Under the pieces are notes generated by a model. It was given only the letters and a program-made list of their open reading frames with translations, ran no database searches and was not told the origin of the DNA. From Cardinium endosymbiont of Dermatophagoides farinae (GTDB taxonomy: Bacteria; Bacteroidota; Bacteroidia; Cytophagales; Amoebophilaceae), in NCBI RefSeq assembly GCF_007559345.1, contig NZ_VMBH01000002.1:1-64000 (forward strand): DNA of 64,000 bases, written 5' to 3'. Positions 54,844 to 64,000 of this stretch are shown here, in pieces. Positions within the stretch are counted from its first letter, which is position 1, and every line of letters starts with the position of its first letter. The position numbers and the translations under genes are program-made.

Positions 54844-55602
54844 TTAGTTGACTGGTTTTATTGCTTGTCTACAAATAGGACAGATTTTGTTATCACTTTT
54901 CTCGATATCTACCCAATCCTTAACGCATGATTTATGGAAAAAGTGCCCACATGTAGTTATATGTATAAGGGATATAGCCTTAATGGATATAGTATCAGGG
55001 AATATATCATCAAGACATATAGAACAGGATGCTTCACGTTCAGTCCTAATATCTTGCAGTAATAAATTAACTATATCTGTTCTACTATTATCAAACGCTA
55101 CATTAAGAGCTGTGTCCCCATTGGAGTTTTTTGCATTGATATCAATGCCTGTACACTTCATTAGTTTTTCAACTATATCAAAGTGCCCTAATCTTGATGC
55201 TACATGAATAGGGGCATTGCCATAACTATTTTTTTTATTGACATCAATATCTTCACAAGTAACTAAAAAAGATACTATTTCTAGTTTATTTAGCTCAGAT
55301 GCATAATAAAGAGACGTCTTACCAGTACTATCCGTTGCATTGACATCAGTTTTTGGATCATTAAGTAAAGATTTTAACCCGTTTATATCACTATTTTCAA
55401 CTGATATGTGCAGTTGTGTCTTTAAGTAATTTGTTAATGGGATAGGATTACGTGAAATACCATTCAACGTTTCCGGAATATATGTTGCATTCTCATTTAC
55501 ACCATATCTTCCGACAAATTTATCACAACTTACTAAAGATAACACCACACTTAATCTGGTGATTAATATGAAACGTAAAGTACGTGTTATAGGGTGGTTC
55601 AT
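54844..55602 (-). CDS. Ankyrin-repeat lipoprotein with C-terminal RING-H2 finger
   Basis: 252 residues. Signal with lipobox LSLVSC (Cys26). Three to four ankyrin repeats at about 60-190 (KTSLYYASELNKLEIVSFLV, APIHVASRLGHFDIVEKLM, TALNVAFDNSRTDIVNLLL). RING-H2 finger at 193-244: Cys193, Cys196, Cys218, His220, His223, Cys226, Cys241, Cys244. The family is eukaryotic E3 ubiquitin ligases; in intracellular bacteria these are host-directed. Intact. It is the second such protein here (see 33516-31651) but with the finger at the end. The lipobox raises the question of how it reaches the host. Confidence 0.88.
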   Translation of the reverse strand: MNHPITRTLRFILITRLSVVLSLVSCDKFVGRYGVNENATYIPETLNGISRNPIPLTNYLKTQLHISVENSDINGLKSLLNDPKTDVNATDSTGKTSLYYASELNKLEIVSFLVTCEDIDVNKKNSYGNAPIHVASRLGHFDIVEKLMKCTGIDINAKNSNGDTALNVAFDNSRTDIVNLLLQDIRTEREASCSICLDDIFPDTISIKAISLIHITTCGHFFHKSCVKDWVDIEKSDNKICPICRQAIKPVN

Positions 55603-56127
55603 TCTTTTAGAAAAAATATATAAATGTTTATAGCTGCTCTGACTATATTATTTTTATGTAAAATAATATTATGAACAACATGCTATTATACCAACCTGTA
55701 AGACTTATATGGATCTCTTCAGAAGGATGAAAATAAATCACGTTAAGGTAACAAATTATAAAATCCTTCTTGGATATAATGTATGAAAATTGGGCATTTA
55801 CCTGAATGTTTTTCTAATCCTAATCGTGTGCCACGAGTGAGACGACAAGTCAATGGAAAAGATATTTACTAGTATTAATAAAAATTCACTTCACTGAGTG
55901 AAGTATAGTGTCATATACTATATACATTTATTTGTATATTTTGTGACTTTTTTGTATAATTAACAAGTTACTAATGTTTTAGTAGTTAAAATGTTTTAGT
56001 AGTTAATATGTGCAAATAACCTAAAATCAAAAATATCGACTTTATTCAGTTAAAATTGATATTACTGTGTTAGGATCTATTCTAAATTACTAACATACTT
56101 AATAGTATATAAATTTTTATGATTATT
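55603..56127. other. 0.5-kb spacer between divergent gene pairs
   Basis: No gene seen. It separates the minus-strand ankyrin/RING gene from the plus-strand lipoprotein pair and so must hold both promoters. AAAATAAATCACGTTAAGG near 55730 echoes 17452. A short duplicated run, AATGTTTTAGTAGTTAA, appears twice between about 55972 and 56007. AT-rich throughout. Confidence 0.5.
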
Positions 56128-56583
56128 ATGAATACAAAACTATTTTACACTTTGAATTTAATAGCTTACACTGGAATCGGTGCTTGCAATGGGGCTACCG
56201 TGAGCAAAATGGATAAAAAAACTGTAACACTAGCACAAGAATCTGATAAAGGAAGTTCCTATATGTCTAATGTCAGTAATAATAAGAATGTTACTATTAC
56301 TAGAGAGATGATTACTAAATATGAAAAAGAAGCTGATGAACTCGACAAAGAATCTGAGGATATGAAGAAAAAGATCCGTGATCGTATGGGAAAAGACAAT
56401 AAAGAGAAAACGGCTTCATTTCCTTGTGATAATTACAAAGTAAGTGGTAATTATATTGATAAATTCATTACTGTTACTGAAGAAATTATTATTAAGTATG
56501 AAAAAGAAGCTGATGAACTCGACAAAGAATCTGAAGATATGAAGAAGAAGATCCGTGATCGTATTGGTAAAGACAATAAATGA
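56128..56583 (+). CDS. Lipoprotein with a duplicated coiled-coil module (pair 2, first gene)
   Basis: 151 residues from ATG 56128 (MNTKLFYTLNLIAYTGIGAC, lipobox IGAC); ATG 56119 is also in frame, but the 56128 start matches the homologous signal at 52049. Residues about 60-95 and 118-150 carry the same unit (KYEKEADELDKESEDMKKKI, then RDR(M/I)GKDNK), separated by FPCDNYKVSGNY. The DNA of the two units (about 56319-56401 and 56496-56578) is nearly identical, a recent internal duplication. Unknown function; a surface or periplasmic coiled coil. Followed 88 nt later by a secreted helical protein. Confidence 0.65.
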   Translation: MNTKLFYTLNLIAYTGIGACNGATVSKMDKKTVTLAQESDKGSSYMSNVSNNKNVTITREMITKYEKEADELDKESEDMKKKIRDRMGKDNKEKTASFPCDNYKVSGNYIDKFITVTEEIIIKYEKEADELDKESEDMKKKIRDRIGKDNK

Positions 56584-56671
56584 TAATTATTAAAGTCATT
56601 CGTAAAATGATAAAAAATAAACCTGTACTTTAATACATAACGTATAAATAATACTTTTTAAGACATTGTAT

Positions 56672-57478
56672 ATGGAAAATAACAATCGTAAATACCCATA
56701 TTATTTAAGGTTAATCACATGCGTAAGATTTTTTCTTGTCTTGGTTGCATTAACAGGAATGAATAACCCTGATAATTATAACCGGTTACTTCGTAATGAG
56801 CAGCATAACTACTACCGTCAATCTGATAACTATCGTGAACGTATTACAGAAGCTGTAATTTCAGCTTGTCAAGCTGCCATGAGAGCTAGAACCTGGTCTG
56901 CTAGTAGGGTGCGAGAGACAGAGTTAGCTGTAGCTAAGATAGATTTTATATTAAATACTGAGCTACGAATTATTATCAGCAATATTACAAGTAATAATCT
57001 TGTTCAAGAAAGTTTAAGAAGATATAATCCAGGTGAACATGTTGAAGGAATCCAACGCAACAATAGAGATAATAGAATCAGGAATATTATTAATGTAGAA
57101 CTTGAGCGCATAGAACGAGATGTAAGGTCTGCTCTTAGAAACACCACTGAACAAAGAAAATTAGCACGGTGGGGACTAAATGGTCGACCTAACGCACATG
57201 GTGATATGGGTAAATCGTTCGATCAGCTACTTAATGAGATGAGAGATTCTAGGGATAATCTTAACCAGCGAATAGCACCAATGCCTCTTTTGGATAATCG
57301 AGATAGAGACGATATTCAATTAGCAGCTAGTAAACTGAAATATATAAATAAAACTTCTTTTCAGATTTCTGCATATGCTGATATATCCCTTGAAGAACTT
57401 CAAAGAGTAGAAGAATATTATGATGAAGCTGCTGAACTGATAAATGAAATTAATCAACTTATAGGAAATAATGGGTAA
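56672..57478 (+). CDS. Secreted helical protein (pair 2, second gene)
   Basis: 268 residues from ATG 56672 (MENNNRKYPYYLRLITCVRF); an in-frame TTG at 56666 is less likely. A hydrophobic segment (about 12-30, LRLITCVRFFLVLVALTG) may be a signal or anchor. The rest is helical and rich in Arg, Asn and Glu (ERITEAVISACQAAMRARTW, ELERIERDVRSALRNTTEQR). Position, size and composition match the protein at 51443-50661, and both follow a small lipoprotein gene. Direct sequence similarity is weak by eye. Confidence 0.6.
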   Translation: MENNNRKYPYYLRLITCVRFFLVLVALTGMNNPDNYNRLLRNEQHNYYRQSDNYRERITEAVISACQAAMRARTWSASRVRETELAVAKIDFILNTELRIIISNITSNNLVQESLRRYNPGEHVEGIQRNNRDNRIRNIINVELERIERDVRSALRNTTEQRKLARWGLNGRPNAHGDMGKSFDQLLNEMRDSRDNLNQRIAPMPLLDNRDRDDIQLAASKLKYINKTSFQISAYADISLEELQRVEEYYDEAAELINEINQLIGNNG

Positions 57479-58325
57479 AACTTATCATATAAATACTATT
57501 AAGGCTAATTGTTCAATTAGGCAGCATATCTGTTAAGCTTCCAAACACATTTGTGGCATCCATTCAAAACTGTGGATGAAGTTTTATTTTCGACATATTT
57601 TAGCCGACATTCCGCACAAAAAAATGCTTTTTATAAATTATTTTTAACTGATTTATAATGAATATAAAAAACACATAAATTTTATAAAAGAATAAATATA
57701 GGTTTTGCAATTTTTATTAAAAATTTTTTAACTGAAAATCAGCTATGCAAAAATTAATTTAGAATTAATAAAATGAGTGATTTTTAATCATTAAACTCAT
57801 AGTCAGTGTAAAATTTTGTTCGGAATGTCGGTTTTAGGCATGCGTTTAGGATATTCTTTTAACGAAAGCGCACAAGTTTTGTTCCAAATTTTGGTAACAC
57901 ACTGGAAAAAACGTGTTTTTTCCAGTGTGCTTCTAAGAAGCTGCAACATAATCAAGTTTCTTTTTTAGGTATAACCTGCGTCCGTGTGTGGGGGCTGAAT
58001 GGATACCATTTGTTGGTGAGTGTTTCATATTGATTGTATTGTTAATAAAAGCATAGGTAATATGACGCTCCAAGTTTTTATAATACAATGATAACCAGTA
58101 TCATTAATTGTTAAGTTATTATATTGAAATGTATATGGAATAAACTTTGTAAAATAAACTTTTTATTTATACTGATTATCAGATTAAAACATAATATAAT
58201 CCCTGGTTTATAACAGTACTTCATGGTCGACTAAATAGTAATCGCTTATAGTGTATTTACGCATGATTTTTCCTAGTACTTTATTTACATAGGATATATT
58301 TCATAGTTAAATCAAATATTTAATC
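57479..58325. other. 0.85-kb gene-free region with repeats
   Basis: Three structures. (1) 57603-57833: a ~230-bp unit bounded by GCCGACATTCCG(C/A)ACAAAA in inverted orientation, a likely MITE or remnant. (2) 57898-57929: a 15-bp-stem palindrome, CACACTGGAAAAAAC-GT-GTTTTTTCCAGTGTG; stable as DNA or RNA, possibly a terminator. (3) 58080-58231: a partial copy of the inner right part of the 422-bp element at 20526, ending CTTCATGGTCGACT. No ORF. Confidence 0.6.
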
Positions 58326-61300
58326 TTATGTAGGATTCATATGTAAAATCTGATTACATATATTTTCCATTTCTGATATCCACGTTAAAACATTATTTTT
58401 TTTAGACCATGGAATGTAAAACTCCATAGTATCTTTTGCTATTCTTTTCTGGTCTTCTAGTTTTCTTGCAGATATAGTTCGTAGATTATGCAGTCTATCA
58501 GCTAGTTTAATCTGAACGACACGAATGTCCTTACATTGATTCAATATATTTTGATTATCAGACTTATCTAATTTCCATCGAAACCCATAAGTATTATAAT
58601 GCGTAATCATGTCTACTATATAAGCCACTTCCATTCCATATAGTAATTCTATTTGCTCTAATGTAACGGTTGTATCCTCTACTACATCATGTAATAGAGC
58701 AGCCAAAATGGTGTCATCGTCTTTTGTAGCCTCTAATACAATCTTAACTACCCCCATAGGATGGGTATAATAAGGATCACCTGACTTACGTATAACACTT
58801 CCATGCGCTTTCTTAATAAACTGAATGGTTTCTTTTACCTTTTGCTCAGTTAAAGTTGTATTACTTACAAGTAAACGAATGAGCTCTTTTTCTTGAGCCA
58901 AACTTTCATCCGTTTCTGCTACCTTATTAGATAAGTCATCGGTATGGTATCGTTTAAATTGCATAACTTTTTTACCATTAATAGGTAATATGTAGAGACA
59001 GGCTAAACCAGTTTCTGTTTCTATGGTTTCTATATATCCTCCATGCGCTTGTACCATTTGTCTGCTTTCTTCTTGGTACAGACTATGGATGGTTTTAGGT
59101 ATACAGCATGAATTAATTTCATCTGTAACTACGTAAGTAGGTGATATATTTGGCCTATCTGCATCTGCAGATATAAAAAAAGCGAGTGCAGATAATATGG
59201 GCGCTTTTAACTGCTTCTCGTGCGTACTATATATAGATACCTGATTAGGTTCAGGAAAAGGGTAAGATAACAGTGTGTCTAAAATAGTTAAATAAACGGT
59301 ATGATCTATGATATATTTACCCTGACATAGGTTTAAAAAATTTATAGTCAATAATCTTTCAAAAGTGGTGGGGACAGTTAATAAATATTTTTCTTTTGTT
59401 TTTTTCGTTACAAGCAACTGTATTGGTATATCTAGTTTTCTAACCGTTTCATAAGATTTTAGAATTAGTTTCTCTATATCAACTTTATGGATAGATTTTG
59501 AGTCTAAGGTAGACGTACGTTCTTCCTTAGCCCTTTTCAGCAGAGATTGGCTAAATATATAAAGCTTCTTCTGGAATTCCTGTATAGGTAGGCTTGCTAC
59601 ATATGGGTTTAACTCATCAGCCATATCTTGTAGTACTTTTCCATTATAGGTAGGGTCTAATCGGTTCCAGTTGGCTTGATTATGTAGAGAATCTAGCGCA
59701 TACTGTTGATCACAGCTTCTAGTTAACGCTATAGTTTGTAATTGTCTGTTAGTTGTATTCCTTAGATATCGATATACTAAACAACTGAGTAAAATGGTTA
59801 ATCCTATCATTGTTTCTGTAGTTATCAACTCTTTATAACTTACAAGGTCTAAATGAGGCGGTATCCATCTATATATCAATAATACAAAAGATAGCATGAC
59901 TATTGTTATAGTATATGGTAATAATAGACTACTTAAACCTTTATTTACTATAAATAGTGCGCAAGACATAGGTGAAAAATGGCTTAACTTCATATAGGTG
60001 ATGCCAGAAATAAAAAAGACAATACATAACAATATAGGCCATAATACATGCAACAAACCATTACCTTCCTGTTTATAAGCATGAAACATAGGATAAATGG
60101 TTACTATTGTTCCTATAGCCATGACAGCTATATACCAGTAGATGTAGGAAAATAGATATACTTGCTTCACATAGAAAAATAGTATGGAGCTGTAAATAAT
60201 AAAATAAATACCTGATGCTATAAAAGTAGTAGCGTTTTTAGGAAATATATCCTTCCAGTAAGAAGTAGTAAAAATTGATTGAAAATAGTATAGCTTTCTT
60301 AACCACCAACGTTTGGTTTCTTGGTTTTGTAGTTTTACTGGACTATCATCTGGAATACCTACCCATCCTGTATTTGGCTTTTTAGGCAACAGGTAATGAA
60401 AGAGCAATAAAATGGACGCACCATATATAAGAGATAGGAATACATCACGTTCTCTTATAGCTTGTCCTTTTATAAAGATATGATAAACCGTCATAGCTGT
60501 GTTGATGCCCATCGAACATAAGACAGTAGCCGAACGGGGTCTAAATCCAAAACAAGCCATAATCATTGGAACTGTAACCGAAGGAGTATAGAAATAAAAT
60601 ACTTTATTTAAAAATTGTCTAATATTGCTCATATGTATGTAATGTGATCAGAATGGTAGCTATACCTATTAAACCAGAGGATATTCGTACAACTCTTAGA
60701 GAATATTTATCGGTTCGTTCTCTAGAACCGCTTATGAAAGGCCATATATCATTAGCAAATAACACAGAACCTGTATGCAAATAAGAGTCAACAGTAGAAA
60801 TACATAAAGCAATAATAGCTGTTATAAGCAATCCTTTGATTCCAGGAAAATGATTAAGCTGAATAATATAGTCTAGTATTTTTTGTTTAGGTGGAACACT
60901 ATTGCCACTTGTATATAAAGCAGCAATAACAACTAAAAATAGCAGCGAAAAAATGATCCGAATTGTGCCACTTTTAAAAAATACTTTGGTGGCTTGTTGA
61001 ATAGAAGAAGACATATAAAAACGCTGTATTTGCGCTGGATCAAAAGTAAATATGGAATGCCAAATGAAATAAGTAAACAGATGAACTAAAGAATTATCCC
61101 ATATAGGAGATATATCCCAAGTGGCTATTTGAGATAAATTAAACTGTGACATATTGACAAATTTTTGCCAATTAATCCATGTATTTTGAGAATTGTATAA
61201 AAGAGTAAAAGTTAAAATAGGCAAACAAATACTGAAGAAACAAAATTGATAAACATCTGTTAGCGCTACAGACCTAGCCCCACCTAAAATAGTGTAAGCC

Positions 61301-61795
61301 GTAACTAATAGTCCTAAAATGATTGTGTAATAATTAGCATATGCTGGTGCGTTACAAGAAGTAATAGATTCAATAATAATTAGACTAATTTTAAACTGAG
61401 CAGAAATCTTAGCTATTGTTACTATAATACCAAAGATGGCTGTAAGAATGCGAACAGATCTTCCACATAGCCTACCCATAGATTCAGCAATGGAAAAATC
61501 TCCTAGCCACTCTTTCATTCTAACAATAATGAACTGAGAGGCTAAATAAAACCTAAGTGGGCTACCTAAACTTAGTAGCAACATATATAATCTTTGATAG
61601 TAGTAACCAGTCAGTTGGGTATGTAAAAAATTCCCTCCATAGGTAGCTATTAAAGAAACGATAATGACCCAAGTAGACATATTTCTACTGCCTACTGCAT
61701 AGTCTCTAAATGTAGCAACTGATCTACTACAGTATAATCCTATTGCCAGTGTAGTTACTAAGAATAACTATTATGATCAATAGGTCTATATCCAT
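58326..61795 (-). pseudogene. Sodium:solute symporter-sensor-SpoT-like HD hydrolase fusion (two frameshifts)
   Basis: About 1150 codons in three frames. Start ATG 61795 (MDIDLLIIIVILS), shifted near 61762; the SSS transporter then runs in the frame of 61680-60619 and, after a shift near 60625, in the frame of 60632-58326 (768 residues). After the transmembrane part comes a degenerate kinase-like region (MVQAHGGYIETIETETG). The C-terminal RelA/SpoT HD domain looks catalytic: YYTHPMGVV, AALLHDVVEDTT and KLADRLHNLR, the residues of (p)ppGpp hydrolases. No synthetase domain. Related to 14600-11018. A free-standing hydrolase piece could still be made from 60632. Confidence 0.8.
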
Positions 61796-61947
61796 GGCTT
61801 ATCTATATTTTTACGTTTTTAGCAAAACACTATAATAAAATTTAATAAAATTAAGTGAATACTTCCATCCTGAATGGTAATGGCATATAATATTCATTTA
61901 ATTTTTGTATTAAGTGTTATAATATATGCGCATACATATACTATATA

Positions 61948-62697
61948 ATGGATAATAATCAGATTAAAAGAAAAATCCTATTTGCTATGTTTCGTTTATG
62001 TATACTTTTTTATCTATGTCTTGTTGTTTGTAGCTACATGGAGCATAGAACCGGTATGTTGCCCAATAAAAACAAGATTCCTATTCAAGAACAATCGGAA
62101 TGTGGCTCAACAGTGTGTAGTTATGACAGTAGCACTATACTTAAAAAAAGATTAAAAAATAAGATAAAAGCCAGTGTTGGTGTTTTGCTTTGCTATACTA
62201 ATGATAAACAAGAAAGTTTTGTCTTATTAGGTAGAGAACGAGTAGGAAAATGTGATGGGGGAACATGGTATGAATTAGGTGGAAGTGTGGAAACAGGTGA
62301 AAGTTTTTTAGAAGCTGCTATTCGCGAATCAAAAGAGGAAAGTGGAGGCATATATCAGTTGGATCCCAATGACTTATTGAATAATGGTGTGGTTTGTTAT
62401 AGTGAGCATAAGAAAAAGGATGGGTGTATTAGAGAAGAAGTATATATCTTACTGAGAGTAAATGATTTTTATCCTGCTGATGTGTTATGTAAGGCAGTCA
62501 ATCAGCAAGATAAGGATACTTATAGGGAGAAAGATAACTTTAAATGGATTTCATGCGATAGTTTATGCAAAATCGAGCATAATCCTTGTGTATTAAAAGA
62601 TATAGATGGTAATGAGTATACGTTTATGTTAAGAACGTTTTTCTATGATGCATTGAAACGAGATTCATTCCTGGTGAAATTAAAACCTGTAATGTAA
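61948..62697 (+). CDS. Nudix hydrolase with an N-terminal membrane segment
   Basis: 249 residues. Residues about 8-30 (ILFAMFRLCILFYLCLVVCS) form a membrane helix or uncleaved signal. The Nudix domain starts near 70 (KASVGVLLCYTNDK) with the box GSVETGESFLEAAI-RE-S-K-EE-S-G, complete in its acids. The membrane segment and long tail are unusual for Nudix enzymes. It is followed 134 nt later by the smaller Nudix gene, also plus strand. Substrate unknown. Confidence 0.82.
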   Translation: MDNNQIKRKILFAMFRLCILFYLCLVVCSYMEHRTGMLPNKNKIPIQEQSECGSTVCSYDSSTILKKRLKNKIKASVGVLLCYTNDKQESFVLLGRERVGKCDGGTWYELGGSVETGESFLEAAIRESKEESGGIYQLDPNDLLNNGVVCYSEHKKKDGCIREEVYILLRVNDFYPADVLCKAVNQQDKDTYREKDNFKWISCDSLCKIEHNPCVLKDIDGNEYTFMLRTFFYDALKRDSFLVKLKPVM

Positions 62698-62831
62698 TTA
62701 TAATTGAAGCATATAAGTTATAACATATGGTTTATTTAAAAAATAGATGTTAATGATTCTATCATATGATTTATCGCATAATGGATCTAATAGGTGCTTA
62801 GCATTAAAATTATATAAACAAGCATAACAAA

Positions 62832-63266
62832 ATGAAAGATTACACTGTACAAGTAACAGCTAGAGCGCTAATAGTAAAAAATAGGAAATTGTTACTTGTG
62901 AGCAATAATTATAAGCTTTGGTATACACCTGGTGAGCACTTAAACTCAAGTGAAATGCTTCCAGATTGTATGGTAAGAGAAGTAAAGGAAGAAACTGGAA
63001 TTGATGTTAAACCAAACCAGATTGTCTATGTTGCAGAATTTTTTGATAAAAAATACAATGTACATAAGATAGAAGTCTACTTTACTGCAGCAATAATTGT
63101 GGATGAACTTCCTAAGAATTGGTTAGATCAAGATGGTCTGGTTAAAACCTATCAATTTTTTGATGTTCAAGCCTTGAAAGATATCCATGTTGTACCAGCC
63201 TTTTTAAAAACAGGAAAATGGTTAAATATTGATATTGATGTTTATCAAGGGTCAGAGAAGCGATAA
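62832..63266 (+). CDS. Nudix hydrolase (second copy), first box Gly replaced
   Basis: 144 residues, near-identical to 44526-44080. The Nudix box reads E-HLNSS-E-MLPDCMV-RE-V-K-EE-T-G-I: the first Gly is Glu, while the metal-binding REVKEE core is kept. The N-terminus differs (MKDYTVQVTARAL versus MYLFSEECRVQVTAKAL). The loss of the box Gly may lower activity. Part of the 3' flank (TATATAGTAGAGGG) is shared with the other copy. Confidence 0.85.
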   Translation: MKDYTVQVTARALIVKNRKLLLVSNNYKLWYTPGEHLNSSEMLPDCMVREVKEETGIDVKPNQIVYVAEFFDKKYNVHKIEVYFTAAIIVDELPKNWLDQDGLVKTYQFFDVQALKDIHVVPAFLKTGKWLNIDIDVYQGSEKR

Positions 63267-63681
63267 AACAATATTATATAGTAGAGGGGTTTTTGTATTT
63301 AAGTGTGTATATATTTTATAGGTTGTCTATTTCTATAGCATTTCACCCTTAAATTATACAGTAAAAATACACCTAAAGACGTGATCAGAAAGGAGATAAA
63401 CGTATTGCTAGACTCAGGTGTAGACTTATGCAAACTTTTTAACCAAGGCGTCTTACTCAAACAATTAAGAATTGGAATCAGAAACGTATGCCAATTTAGG
63501 CTATAGTCTAAACATATAAATACTAATTATCATTATGCTCTACCGATCGTACATAGTTTAAATTAGGTATAGAAACTGATTTTCATTTATTAATACATTC
63601 TACATGTTTTTATGGCTAACGGTATATTATAGAAATAAAAACTGAACTAAATTAAACTAGTTTAAACTAAACCAGATTAGA
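63267..63681. other. 0.4-kb gene-free region ending in palindromic repeats
   Basis: No gene. At 63638-63697 there is a cluster of TTTAAACTA/TAGTTTAAA units, with the palindrome TTAAACTAGTTTAA and a hairpin AAACTAAAC...GTTTAGTTT just after the stop codon of the minus-strand gene at 63682. It could be a terminator for that gene or a binding site for a partition-type protein. AT-rich. Confidence 0.5.
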
Positions 63682-63945
63682 TTAGTTTAGTTTAAACTTT
63701 TCTACCTCTGAACGTAATGAGTTTAAAAGATACTTAGAACAAAGCTTTCTCCTGGACACATCTCCATCAAAATAAAGAAATATTTTTTCTAATAGTTCTG
63801 ACATCTCTTTTGTAAATGGTACCGTTATTTCTTTGACATGTTTATTGCCTACTACAGAAGTGGATATATCCTCTGCTCTACTAACTATAGCATCACCTTT
63901 TTCTGTTATACTAGGAATAACTCTATTTTTTTTAAAACTAGACAT
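63682..63945 (-). CDS. 87-residue basic protein, second gene of an operon
   Basis: MSSFKKNRVIPSITEKGDAIVSRAEDIS...; basic N-terminus, then VKEITVPFTKEMSELLEKIFLYFDG and RRKLCSKYLLNSLRSEVEKF, a helix-helix pattern that could be a ribbon-helix-helix DNA-binding unit. Its ATG overlaps the stop of the preceding gene by 8 nt (ATGTCTAG), so the two are coupled. In plasmids such a small basic protein after a larger gene is often the partner of a ParA. Not recognised for certain. Confidence 0.6.
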   Translation of the reverse strand: MSSFKKNRVIPSITEKGDAIVSRAEDISTSVVGNKHVKEITVPFTKEMSELLEKIFLYFDGDVSRRKLCSKYLLNSLRSEVEKFKLN

Positions 63946-64000
63946 AAGATTCTACCTCTTTTTTTAGATTTAATATTTCAATTCTTGACTTTAAGTCGTT
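63938..64000 (-). CDS. 3' end of a coupled upstream gene (runs off the window)
   Basis: Twenty codons then TAG at 63940-63938; residues NDLKSRIEILNLKKEVESYV. The stop overlaps the next gene's start. Too short to assign; a C-terminal helix. Given the small basic partner, a second ParA-like ATPase is one option, not shown by the sequence. Confidence 0.55.
   Translation of the reverse strand, partial: NDLKSRIEILNLKKEVESYV

Overview
The window looks like a plasmid, or an integrated plasmid, of an AT-rich, insertion-riddled intracellular Bacteroidota. The best guess is the Amoebophilaceae (Cardinium/Amoebophilus type). This rests on a Bacteroidota-type conjugation set (TraE/F/G/J/K/M/N-like), eukaryote-like effector genes (ankyrin, RING-H2 and C2H2 zinc fingers), lipoprotein signals, heavy pseudogenisation and many nested mobile elements. 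I saw no tRNA, rRNA or CRISPR array, and I do not call individual promoters because none could be placed with confidence.

Layout. Positions 1-11025 and 30646-19155 are two inverted copies of one conjugation operon: a lipoprotein gene, traE, traF, traG, traJ, traK, traN, traM, a 304-residue secreted protein, a small basic protein, and an Rpn-type PD-(D/E)XK nuclease on the opposite strand. The arms have decayed differently. traN is intact only in the left arm and traE, traF and traG only in the right arm; traJ is broken in both. Between the arms lie a broken sodium:solute-symporter/SpoT-like fusion, an NlpC/P60 peptidase, an N-acetylmuramoyl-L-alanine amidase, and two serine recombinase genes forming a near-perfect 1.35-kb palindrome centred on a likely crossover site.

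31127-43864 is the plasmid backbone: a TraO-like protein, an ankyrin/RING-H2 effector whose start codon sits in a 28-bp hairpin, a VirD4-type coupling ATPase, a MobV relaxase fused to a Toprim domain with a candidate oriT in front, an iteron-rich candidate replication origin, a primase/helicase with an in-frame TGA, and parA-parB flanked by two near-identical palindromes (candidate parS).

44080-49240 is an insertion graveyard: a Nudix gene, an IS transposase cut by a group II intron remnant, a second group II intron truncated by an IS481-like element, an IS66-like element with a perfect 8-bp target duplication, and a small element with related ends. 49269-57478 holds a HAD lipoprotein, two related lipoprotein + helical secreted protein pairs, an ankyrin protein followed by a seven-finger C2H2 zinc-finger array (frameshifted), and a second ankyrin/RING-H2 lipoprotein. 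58326-64000 holds the second symporter/SpoT-HD gene, two Nudix genes and a two-gene operon running off the window.

How it works together: a mobilisable or conjugative replicon that carries its own maintenance (par), replication and transfer functions, with cargo likely aimed at a eukaryotic host (RING and zinc-finger proteins) and at the cell envelope. Many transfer genes are broken, so autonomous transfer is doubtful. Several breaks are single-base changes in homopolymers and could be sequencing errors.
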